A stretch of 35,801 nucleotides of DNA from Acidobacteriota bacterium (lineage in GTDB: Bacteria; Acidobacteriota; Vicinamibacteria; Vicinamibacterales; UBA2999): assembly GCA_016213695.1 (NCBI GenBank), contig JACQZV010000082.1, positions 1-35,801 on the forward strand, given 5' to 3'. Positions 24,087 through 31,387 of this stretch are shown here, piece after piece. A program made the translations under genes and the position numbers. Position 1 is the stretch's first letter. Each line of letters begins with the position of its first letter. Below the pieces are notes generated by a model, which searched no databases, had not been told where the DNA came from, and saw only the letters and a program-made list of their open reading frames with translations.

Positions 24087-24907
24087 CGCGTCCCGATGTA
24101 CTGCGCGCCGGGGCGCTCGTTCAGCTCGATATAGACGCCCCACGGATCGGAGATGAACGCGAGGGCGCCGCCCGTCTGCGGGTTCCTGGTGAACGGCCGA
24201 TCGAGCTTGACGCCGCCCGCCTCGAGCTTCTTGGTGAACGCCTCGAGGTTCGTGATGTCGAAGCCGATGTGATCGAGCACGCGGCCCTTGGTCGTCACCG
24301 TCGGCGTCTCGCTCGCGGTGAACGAGAGATTCACGCCCGGCAGGTCCGCGGCCACGTTCTGCCCGCGCATGCCCGGCTTGGCGCCGAACCACTTCGCATA
24401 CCACGCCTGCGCCTCGGCAATCTTGTCCTTCGGCAGGTAGACGTGCACGTGGTGGTGCTGGATCGGGAACGGCTGCGCCTTGTTCTCGAGAATTTCGACG
24501 CGCAACTCGTCGGGCGTCACGACAAACGCCTGATCGGTACGTCCGTTGCCGCCCGGGAGCACGGCCACCCCGGCCGCCTTCCAGCGCGCGGTGGCCTCGG
24601 CCACGTTCTGCACGATGAAGCCCACATGGTTGACCGCCGAGCCGACCGTCCCGCCGGTCGGCGGCGGCGCCTGGTTCATGTGCAGGTACACCAGCACGCC
24701 AGGAAACCGGACGACGTCGAAGGCGCCCATCTTGATGGCGGTGCCGCCCATGGCGACGAAAATCTTCTTGTTCGCCTCGATGTCCCGCGTGTTCAGATGC
24801 CAGTGGCCCATCGTCACGCCGGTCTCGTTGGGCTGAAATGCCTGGGCCCACGCCGCCACGGGCACCAGGACCGCGACCATCGCCAGAGCTGCAATCAGCT
24901 TCCTCAT
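24083..24907 (-). CDS. Secreted protein with two VOC (glyoxalase-fold) domains
   Basis: 274 aa from ATG 24907. Signal peptide is residues 1-22 (ends AAWAQ). Two vicinal-oxygen-chelate domains follow: one from about 33 (GHWHLNTRDIEANKKIF ... VNHVGFIVQNVAEATARW) and one from about 160 (HHHVHVYLPKDKIAEAQAWYAKWFG ... LDHIGFDITNLEAFTKKLEAGG ... AFISDPWGVYIELNE). VOC proteins bind a metal and act on varied substrates; no specific reaction can be assigned. The GGAGG ribosome site, 6 nt upstream, is the last unit of the CACGGAGA array at 24915-24938. Convergent overlap with the acyl-CoA dehydrogenase. The upstream ORF extension (to 24991) is repeat-derived and rejected. Confidence 0.85.
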   Translation of the reverse strand: MRKLIAALAMVAVLVPVAAWAQAFQPNETGVTMGHWHLNTRDIEANKKIFVAMGGTAIKMGAFDVVRFPGVLVYLHMNQAPPPTGGTVGSAVNHVGFIVQNVAEATARWKAAGVAVLPGGNGRTDQAFVVTPDELRVEILENKAQPFPIQHHHVHVYLPKDKIAEAQAWYAKWFGAKPGMRGQNVAADLPGVNLSFTASETPTVTTKGRVLDHIGFDITNLEAFTKKLEAGGVKLDRPFTRNPQTGGALAFISDPWGVYIELNERPGAQYIGTR

Positions 24908-24911
24908 CGAT

Positions 24912-26087
24912 TTACCTCCGTGTCTCCGTGTCTCCGTGGCCCGTCTCAAGCAACGCCTCCAGCCGCACGGCTGTGCGGAGCACTCTATCATCAGCGCCGC
25001 GATCGGCGGTGATCTGCAGACCGAGCGGCAACCCGCCGCATGAGCCCATCGGGATCGAGATGGCCGGCGTGCCCAGTGCGGTCCAGGGCGCGTTCATCCG
25101 GGGATCGCCGGTCGAGGCCAGGCCGGGCGGCGCCGCGCCGACGGCCGCCGGGACGAGGATGACGGGCGTGTCCCGGTACAGACCGCTGACGCGCGCGCGG
25201 CACGCCTCGATGTCGCGCCTGGCGTCCTCGTACGAATCATCCGAACACGCCAGCCCCTCGCGTACCAGATTCGCGAGGTCGGCCAGTTTCGATCCGTATT
25301 CGCGGTACCGCTTCTCGTGGAACCGGGCGGCCTCGTACGCCATGACCACGCGCGAGGCCTCGTTGAGCCTCGCCAGCATGTCGCCGAGATCGACGCGCTC
25401 GGTCGCCAGTCCGGCGCTCCGGAACCGCGACACGGCGTCGCGGAACGCGGCTGCCATCGGCTCGTCGACCTCCGGCATCGGATCCGGCACGCCGAGCGCG
25501 AACGTCTCGTCGCGGCCCGTCTCGTTCCCCATCGCGCCCCAGACCGACAGCATGTCGGCGGCGGCCGGCGTGAAGAAGCCGAGCGTGTCGAGGCTCTTCG
25601 CAAACGGAAGCACGCCGTCCATCGGGATGCGCCCGTAGGTCGGCTTGAATCCAGCCACGCCGCAGAAGGAGGCCGGCCGCAACACCGACCCCTGAGTCTG
25701 CGAGCCGAGCGCCAGCGGCACCATGCCGGCGGCGACGGCGGCCGCCGAGCCGCTGGAGCTGCCGCCCGGCGTGTGCGCGAGGTTGCGCGGGTTGCGCGTC
25801 GGCGCCGGCGTGCGGTAGGCGAACGCGGTGGTGTGCGTCTTCCCGACCAGGATCGCCCCGCGCCGCCGCAGGTCGGCGACGATGGCGGCGTCCACGGCGC
25901 CGATGCGGCCCCTGTAGATCGGCGACCCGTACTCGGTGGCGAGGCCGCGCGTCTCGATGATGTCCTTGACGCCGAACGGCACGCCGTCGAGAGCGCCCGC
26001 GCCGGTCGCCGGCTGCGGCGCCACCTGCACCCAGGCGTGAATCGACGGATCGAGCTCGCGGATCCGGTCGAGGCAGTCCTGAATCAC
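24912..26087 (-). CDS. Amidase (amidase signature family), cytoplasmic
   Basis: 391 aa from GTG 26087, which overlaps the upstream stop as GTGA. The catalytic triad is intact: Lys41 in GVPFGVKDII, the cis-Ser in GGSSSG (108-113) and nucleophile Ser134 in GSQTQGS. There is no signal peptide, so it acts in the cytoplasm unless exported with a partner. The C-terminus TGHGDTETRR is translated from the period-8 array at 24915-24938, and the TAA stop follows directly. Longer frames upstream run over the preceding gene and are rejected. Substrate unknown; the coupled PAL-like gene suggests an amide product. Confidence 0.9.
   Translation of the reverse strand: MIQDCLDRIRELDPSIHAWVQVAPQPATGAGALDGVPFGVKDIIETRGLATEYGSPIYRGRIGAVDAAIVADLRRRGAILVGKTHTTAFAYRTPAPTRNPRNLAHTPGGSSSGSAAAVAAGMVPLALGSQTQGSVLRPASFCGVAGFKPTYGRIPMDGVLPFAKSLDTLGFFTPAAADMLSVWGAMGNETGRDETFALGVPDPMPEVDEPMAAAFRDAVSRFRSAGLATERVDLGDMLARLNEASRVVMAYEAARFHEKRYREYGSKLADLANLVREGLACSDDSYEDARRDIEACRARVSGLYRDTPVILVPAAVGAAPPGLASTGDPRMNAPWTALGTPAISIPMGSCGGLPLGLQITADRGADDRVLRTAVRLEALLETGHGDTETRR
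24915..24938. repeat. Period-8 array (CACGGAGA type) spanning a stop and a ribosome site
   Basis: Read on the minus strand it is three CACGGAGR octamers (plus: CCTCCGTG, TCTCCGTG, TCTCCGTG). It encodes the C-terminus of the amidase (ETGHGDTETRR), and its last unit supplies GGAGG immediately before the TAA, which serves as the Shine-Dalgarno for the next gene. Confidence 0.85.
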
Positions 26088-27178
26088 CGCGTCGCGCCGG
26101 TCAGACCGAGGAACGCGAATTTCTGCACGCGCCGGTTCCCGGGCGTAAGCGGCGTCACCTCGGTGACGTACAGGTTGCCCTTCGAATCGGCGTTCATGTG
26201 GTGCAGCGTGCCGAACTCGCCCGGCGCCGAGCCCCACCGGCCGAACTCGTCCAGCCACGTCAGCGTCTTCCGGTCGAAGATCATCACCTTGGCCTGGCTC
26301 CGGTTCGCCACGTACAGGAATCGCTGCTCCGGGTCCGGCGAAAACGCGGTGCTCGCGGCCGTGGTGCCGTTGCCGCAGGCGGGCACGCGGCAGTCGCGGC
26401 CGATGAACACCTGCGCCTTGTAGGCGCCGTCGAGGCCGAACACCTGGACGCGCTTGCCGCCGCGATCGGAGACGTAGACGAGGCCGTCCTTCGACACGCG
26501 CACGGCGTGCACCGGCTGCACGAACTGCGGCGCGCCCCTGAGCTCGGCGTCCGGGATCGCCGGGTTTGGCGCCTCGTCGGTCGGCACGCCGCCAAACGCG
26601 CCCCACATCCGCTTGAAGCGCCCGGGGTCGGCGTCGAACACGATCACCCGCCGGTTGCCGTAGCCGTCGGCCACGTACAGCTCGTTGGTCGGCGTGTGCA
26701 CGAACGCGTCGGCCGGCATGTTGAGGTTCTGCGTGTCGGCGTTGCCCTTGCTCTGCCCCGCCCGGCCGATCTGCATGACGAACGCGCCGGCCTTGGTGAA
26801 CTTCAGGATCTGATGGTCCTTCGGGCCGTTGCCGCCAATCCAGACGAAGCCTTTCGCGTCGAGGTAGATGCCGTGCTCGGTGTTCGGCCACTCGTAGCCC
26901 TTCCCCGGGCCGCCCCACGCCTGCACGAGATTGCCGGCGGCGTCGAACTCCAGCACGGGCGGCGCGGCTTTCGCCTTTTCTCCAGGCTCGAGCGAGCCGG
27001 GGCGCTGGAGCACCCAGACGTGGTCCTGGGCGTCGATCGAGACGCTCGAGACCTCGCCCAGCACCCACTTGTTCGGCACGTTCGGCCAGGCCGGATCGAC
27101 GCGGAAGCGCGGGACATCGCGCGACTGCGCGGCGACGGTGACCGAGATGAGCGCGAGGAGCGTGGCGATGCGTTTCAT
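26084..27178 (-). CDS. Secreted beta-propeller, PAL-like (NHL repeats)
   Basis: 364 aa from ATG 27178, with GAGG upstream. Signal peptide is residues 1-17. Repeated blades follow the pattern GxVYVxDxxxxRVxxF, for example ELYVADGYGNRRVIVF and GLVYVSDRGGKRVQVF. Aligned by eye with animal PAL (peptidyl-alpha-hydroxyglycine alpha-amidating lyase), the residues matching the catalytic arginines are Arg59 and Arg239, the zinc histidines His102, His224 and His326 or His327, and the catalytic tyrosine Tyr173 (DGYGN). PAL cleaves hydroxyglycine-ended peptides to a peptide amide and glyoxylate. The coupled amidase gene overlaps its stop. Function remains inferred; it could be an ordinary NHL binding protein. 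Confidence 0.8.
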   Translation of the reverse strand: MKRIATLLALISVTVAAQSRDVPRFRVDPAWPNVPNKWVLGEVSSVSIDAQDHVWVLQRPGSLEPGEKAKAAPPVLEFDAAGNLVQAWGGPGKGYEWPNTEHGIYLDAKGFVWIGGNGPKDHQILKFTKAGAFVMQIGRAGQSKGNADTQNLNMPADAFVHTPTNELYVADGYGNRRVIVFDADPGRFKRMWGAFGGVPTDEAPNPAIPDAELRGAPQFVQPVHAVRVSKDGLVYVSDRGGKRVQVFGLDGAYKAQVFIGRDCRVPACGNGTTAASTAFSPDPEQRFLYVANRSQAKVMIFDRKTLTWLDEFGRWGSAPGEFGTLHHMNADSKGNLYVTEVTPLTPGNRRVQKFAFLGLTGATR

Positions 27179-27189
27179 GACGGCCTCAC

Positions 27190-27233
27190 GGCGGGTCCGC
27201 TGCGCGGGACGGGCTGTCGCAGCGGGACCCGCC
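27190..27233. terminator. GC-rich stem-loop at a gene end, GTAGGGCGGG type
   Basis: Arms 27190-27204 and 27218-27233 pair over about 15 bp with one bulge and a 13-nt loop. On the minus strand it directly follows the TAG of the gene at 27234-28241, which starts GTAGGGCGGG as at 9800. It could be an attenuator or RNA-stabilising hairpin; there is no U-tract. Confidence 0.5.
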
Positions 27234-28241
27234 CTACTTTGCGAAAATGGACTTGGCGATCATGGCGTGCACGCCCTTGGTCCCGTCCACGAGCTGCGTC
27301 ACGCGCAGGTCCGCGCCGACCGACGTCAGGATGTAGGCGTCATCGCGCGTCATGCCCTTCTGCGTCACGAGGAAGTCGATCATCTCGCGCGTCGCGAGCC
27401 TGGCCGCCTCGTCCAGGTCGGGATTGAGCCCCATGACGATGTAGTGGGTCGGCGTCTCGGCGCGGGGCCAGTTGAGGCGCATGCCCTTGCGCACCGACAC
27501 CTGGATGGTGCCGCGCAGCGACGTCTCGAGCGCCGTCAGCGTCACCTCGCCGTCCCCCTGCATGGCGTGGCCGTCGCCGAGCGACAGCAGGGCGCCCGGC
27601 GCCTGGACCGGCAGATAGAGCGTGGAGCCGGTCACCAGCTCCTTGTTGTCGAGATTGCCGGTGTGCGGTCCCGGCGGCCCGCTCGACACGCGGCGGACGA
27701 TCGGGTTCGGCGCCACGCCGATCGATCCGAAAAACGGCGCCAGCCGCAGTGTGATCCCGGGCGCGAAGGCGGCGGTGCCGCGGCCCGCGTCGAACCGGAA
27801 CAGCCTGAACGCCGAGTACGGAAAGTCGTCCGGAAGCGTACCGCTGCCGGGAATGAAGCCGGCGACGCCGTACGGATGCAGGAACTCGATGGCAAGAATC
27901 TTCACCTCGAGCACGTCGCCCGGCGCCGCGCCGTCAACGAAGATCGGCCCCGTCAGTGGATGCACGCCCGGGCCCCGCTCGCTGATGGCGGCCTCCACGA
28001 CCTTGAGCGCCTCCGGTATCTCCGCCTCGCTCACGCCGGCCGCCCGGAGCCGCGCCAGCCCGCCGGCGACCATGGTCTCGACGCGGATGGTGTCGCCCGA
28101 TGCCACGCGGAGCACCGGTTTGAGCGTCGCGTCGTAGTAGCCCCAGTGGACGTTCTGCGGGAGGAGCCTGAGCTCGTGCGTGCGGCCGGATTGCGCGAGC
28201 GGAGTGGCGGTGAGGAGGAGGATGAGAATGAGCTTCTTCAC
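27234..28241 (-). CDS. Secreted acetamidase/formamidase-family protein
   Basis: 335 aa from a GTG at 28241, overlapping the upstream stop as GTGA. Signal peptide is about residues 1-17 (KKLILILLLTATPLAQ). It has GPHTGNLDNKELVTGSTLYLPV and ALLSLGDGHAMQGDGEV, the family hallmarks of FmdA/AmdA proteins, which hydrolyse formamide or acetamide to ammonia and the acid. The signal peptide is notable because characterised members are mostly cytoplasmic. It sits between two PAL-like propeller genes. The stop is part of a stem-loop element. Confidence 0.88.
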   Translation of the reverse strand: MKKLILILLLTATPLAQSGRTHELRLLPQNVHWGYYDATLKPVLRVASGDTIRVETMVAGGLARLRAAGVSEAEIPEALKVVEAAISERGPGVHPLTGPIFVDGAAPGDVLEVKILAIEFLHPYGVAGFIPGSGTLPDDFPYSAFRLFRFDAGRGTAAFAPGITLRLAPFFGSIGVAPNPIVRRVSSGPPGPHTGNLDNKELVTGSTLYLPVQAPGALLSLGDGHAMQGDGEVTLTALETSLRGTIQVSVRKGMRLNWPRAETPTHYIVMGLNPDLDEAARLATREMIDFLVTQKGMTRDDAYILTSVGADLRVTQLVDGTKGVHAMIAKSIFAK

Positions 28242-29221
28242 CGTGGTGAGAACTTCTGCACGCGCCAGTTGAACACGTCGCCGATCAGGAGGTTGCGCTG
28301 GGCGTCGAGCTCCACCCAGTGCGCCTCGCCGAACTGGCCGTTGCCCTTGCCGAGCGATCCGAGCGTCCCGAGCACGCGTCCGTCGAGATCGAGCTTCAAC
28401 AGCTTCCCGTCATTGCCGTCGGTGAGGTACAGGAACCCGTCGCGGCCCAGGTTCAGTCCGTTGGGATGACCCGTCACCGTCCAGCTCCGGAGGTAATTGC
28501 CGTCGGCGTCGAAGATCTGGATCCGCCCGTTCTCACGGTCGGTGACGTAGACGAGACCCTTCCGATCGACGACGATCGAATGCGCGAGGCTGAATTCGCC
28601 GGGGTTGGTGCCTTTCTGCCCCCACGACTTGACGAAGTTGCCGTTGCGATCGAACTTCCGCACGCGCGCGATCTTCCCGCCGTGCCCCTCCGACACGTAG
28701 AACTCCCCCGCCGCCCCGAACGCGATGTCGGTCGGCTCGCTGAACAGCGGGAACTTGAACGCGGGGTGAAAATCGCCCGTCATCCCCTGCGCCCCGAGCA
28801 GCAGCAGCACGCGCCCCTGCGGGCTCAGCTTCAGGACGACGTTGGCCGTCACGTCGGTGATCCAGATGTTGTCGTCGCGATCGATGCGGATGCCGTGCGC
28901 GCGCTGGATGAGCCCCTCGGCGAGGAAGCGCACGAAGGTGCCGTCGGGCCGGAACTCCATCAGCGGATGCGGCCCGCGGTTGTAGACGTAGATCTGGCCC
29001 GTCGAGTTGACGGCGACCGAGGCGACCGGCCCGAACGTGACGCCCTCGGGCAGGCGGAACGGATCGGCCACCGCCGCGTACGGGAGCGACGGCGCGGACT
29101 CCTGCGCGAGACCCGCGGCCGACGCGATGATCACGAGACAGGCCACGGAGACACGGAGACACGGAGACACAGTACTTAGCTTTCCTCCGTGACGCCGTGA
29201 CTCCGTGGCACGCGATCGCAT
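28238..29221 (-). CDS. Secreted beta-propeller, PAL-like (NHL repeats), second copy
   Basis: 327 aa from ATG 29221, coupled to the upstream gene (TGATG). Residues 16-40 form the signal peptide; a shorter GTG start within the repeat (S16-V18 region) is possible because the first 28 codons are repeat DNA. Blades resemble animal PAL: DNIWITDVTANVVLKL, YVSEGHGG and YVTDRENGRIQIF. Equivalents of the catalytic arginines (Arg82, Arg229) and zinc histidines (His109, His214, His301) are present, but the Tyr position has His180. That makes true PAL activity less certain than in the copy at 26084-27178. It is upstream of the formamidase-like gene. Confidence 0.8.
   Translation of the reverse strand: MRSRATESRRHGGKLSTVSPCLRVSVACLVIIASAAGLAQESAPSLPYAAVADPFRLPEGVTFGPVASVAVNSTGQIYVYNRGPHPLMEFRPDGTFVRFLAEGLIQRAHGIRIDRDDNIWITDVTANVVLKLSPQGRVLLLLGAQGMTGDFHPAFKFPLFSEPTDIAFGAAGEFYVSEGHGGKIARVRKFDRNGNFVKSWGQKGTNPGEFSLAHSIVVDRKGLVYVTDRENGRIQIFDADGNYLRSWTVTGHPNGLNLGRDGFLYLTDGNDGKLLKLDLDGRVLGTLGSLGKGNGQFGEAHWVELDAQRNLLIGDVFNWRVQKFSPR
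29142..29209. repeat. Inverted period-8 arrays at the start of the PAL-like gene
   Basis: The left arm (29142-29166), made of CACGGAGA units, and the right arm (29185-29209), of CCGTGAC units, are complementary at 22 of 25 positions around an 18-nt loop. Transcribed on the minus strand, this hairpin would cover codons 5-27 of the PAL-like protein, including possible start codons. Confidence 0.8.
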
Positions 29222-31317
29222 CAGCGTGTCTGCGCGGGGCCCGGCACGAGCACGTTGCTCGCCGCAGCCTGCGCTCCCAGTTTGTCGGCGTCCTGCTGCA
29301 GCAGGAATCCCGCTCCCACCGCCCGGGCCGCCGCGCCCCTGACTGCCTCGACGTAGCCGTCGTGTGTCCTGTAGCGCTCTTCCAGCGAGAGCCGCGGATC
29401 GCCGCTCGCCATCCGCTCCGCCTTCGTCGTCGCAAACGGAATCATGCCGCCCGCGTAGTTGCAGATCTTGCCCTTGTGGAACCCCTGCGCCACGACGTTC
29501 CAGCCGAGATAGGTGCCAAGCGGCGCCTCGCGCAGCACCACCGGCACGCCGCCGAGCTCGTTGCCGTCCTCGTCAACGCGCGGCACCTTCATCCGGATCG
29601 CACGCTTGATCGCGGGCGGCGCTTTCGACGGGATGCCGGAGCCGTCGACGTAGTTGAAGTTCGGCCCCCAGTCGTAGTCGAGCATCGGGTTGACCAGGCC
29701 GGTGGGCGTCACGCCCGGCAGGCCCGGGATGGCCGGGAACCCTGTCGCCTCCCTCGTGGGATCCACCAGGTACCCGTTGGCCAGCATCGGATACACGCTC
29801 GGCGGCGGCGGCGTGTCGTGCATGACCCAGTTGCGGAAGTGCACGCGCAGCGCGTTCATCGTCTCGGTGTGCGGCATCGGGTTGGCCGCGAACATCCCGC
29901 GGCCGAAGTTCGGCCCCGGGCAGGCCGGCGCCGCGGCCGGAACCACGTTGAAGCCGCCGTTGCCGCCGCCATGCTGGGTGCTCCCGATGTAATAGCGGCG
30001 CACGTTGGCCGGCAGCGGAATGTCCTTGTCGGCCGAGGTCCCGACAAACGACGGGCTGAGAGTGAGTCCCCACATTTCGGCTGCGCCGAAGTGCTCGACA
30101 ATCTTCGGACAGGTATTGCTGGCGGTGCACCGGTCGAGAAGGCTGGCCGCGGGAAGGCCCCGCACCTGGTCGGGCCACTTGACCCACCACTGCGGCCCCT
30201 CGCCGCCGGCTTCGTACAGCTTCAGTGCGCCGTCTGGAAGCGCAAACCTCGTGTTGAGCGAGATGCGGCGCCCCGCGATGATCGGCCACGCGCCGTCGTA
30301 CACCTGGCGGTTCTTCTCGTCCTGATTGAAGCCGAGGTGCAGGAACGCCCGGATGAAGTTGCCCGACTGCGAGCGGCCGCGGGTGATCGCCCACTTCACC
30401 TGACTGGCCACCGGATTCGGCGTCCCCTCCGCGTCGGCGGCGGCAAAGTGGAAGAACGCCGCCATGTCGCGAAACGCCGCGTAGCCGATGCCGAGCACGT
30501 ACGGATCCTGCGCGGTGAACACCACCTGGTACAGCAGCGCGGGATCGAAGCCGCCCTTCACGCAAATCTGCGTCGGATCGGGCGTCCCGGGGAACGGGTT
30601 TGAGGCGCTGCAGCGCGCCCACGCCCAGTCGCCGGCCGCCACCGCGCGCTCGCCGCCGATCCGGCCGTCGATCGTCTCGGAGTCGTGCGTCGTCAGCGTG
30701 GCCCTGGTCGTGTCGAGCGAGGCCGGCTTGTACGGCACCGGGTTCGCGTTGATGAGCATCGGGCGCGAGTCGGGGCCGCTCGCGTTCACGATCCGGCCGA
30801 GCACGAGGCCGGTGATGGGTGAGCCGTCGCGATTGCGCGCGACGGGCACGTCCACGTAGTCGTTGTCATCGCCGGGAGCGGTGGCGCCGGAATGGTCGCC
30901 CTGCCAGCCGCTGCTGAGACCCACGTCGCCGAGCAGGCGCTCCTCTTCGGGAATCGTCAGCCGGCCGCCCCGGTTCGGCACCTCGTGCCACATCAGGTGG
31001 CTGCTCTTCGACATGTCCACCGGCTTGACGAGGAAGAAACTCGCGACGTACTCCACCTTGCCGTTCCGGTTCCGCGGCGCGAGCTGGATGTCGGTGATGA
31101 TCCGGTTGTGCGGGTCGTTCGGGTCGAGCTCGCCGAAGGCGCGCCCGGCCAGCGTCTCGTACGGGCCGGCGCTGCCGTACGCCTTGCCGTCGAAGGCCGG
31201 CGAGACCTTCTTGTCGACGACGATCTTCTTGACCTCGGCGCCCGCGGGCGCCGCCAGCGCAACGAGCGCGACGAGCGACAACACCCAGGGACCACGGCAG
31301 CGAGCCGGAGACGTCAT
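29221..31317 (-). CDS. Secreted alpha/beta hydrolase-domain protein
   Basis: 698 aa. Signal peptide is residues 1-27 (ends APAGA). The body has GSAGPYETLAGRAFGELDPNDPHN, HEVPNRGGR, GWQGDH and the nucleophile elbow GRSQSGNFIRAFLHLGFNQDE, which fits the secreted alpha/beta hydrolase-domain family common in Acidobacteriota. Acid and base residues were not located confidently. An ester or amide substrate is likely but not identified. The ATG at 31317 has a strong GAGGAGG ribosome site 6 nt upstream. It ends in the start of the PAL-like gene by one base. Confidence 0.85.
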   Translation of the reverse strand: MTSPARCRGPWVLSLVALVALAAPAGAEVKKIVVDKKVSPAFDGKAYGSAGPYETLAGRAFGELDPNDPHNRIITDIQLAPRNRNGKVEYVASFFLVKPVDMSKSSHLMWHEVPNRGGRLTIPEEERLLGDVGLSSGWQGDHSGATAPGDDNDYVDVPVARNRDGSPITGLVLGRIVNASGPDSRPMLINANPVPYKPASLDTTRATLTTHDSETIDGRIGGERAVAAGDWAWARCSASNPFPGTPDPTQICVKGGFDPALLYQVVFTAQDPYVLGIGYAAFRDMAAFFHFAAADAEGTPNPVASQVKWAITRGRSQSGNFIRAFLHLGFNQDEKNRQVYDGAWPIIAGRRISLNTRFALPDGALKLYEAGGEGPQWWVKWPDQVRGLPAASLLDRCTASNTCPKIVEHFGAAEMWGLTLSPSFVGTSADKDIPLPANVRRYYIGSTQHGGGNGGFNVVPAAAPACPGPNFGRGMFAANPMPHTETMNALRVHFRNWVMHDTPPPPSVYPMLANGYLVDPTREATGFPAIPGLPGVTPTGLVNPMLDYDWGPNFNYVDGSGIPSKAPPAIKRAIRMKVPRVDEDGNELGGVPVVLREAPLGTYLGWNVVAQGFHKGKICNYAGGMIPFATTKAERMASGDPRLSLEERYRTHDGYVEAVRGAAARAVGAGFLLQQDADKLGAQAAASNVLVPGPAQTR

Positions 31318-31352
31318 GCAGGACCTCCTCGAGTGGGCCAGATCCTAACACT

Positions 31353-31387
31353 GCTTGGGCTTTGGGCTTCAGGCTTTGGGCTGTGGG
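31353..31387. repeat. Period-7 array at the end of the serine hydrolase gene
   Basis: Five heptamers, GCTTGGG, CTTTGGG, CTTCAGG, CTTTGGG and CTGTGGG. It runs over the serine hydrolase stop codon (31369) and encodes its last residues. Positions 31360-31387 match the reverse complement of the argS array at 25 of 28 bases. Confidence 0.85.
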
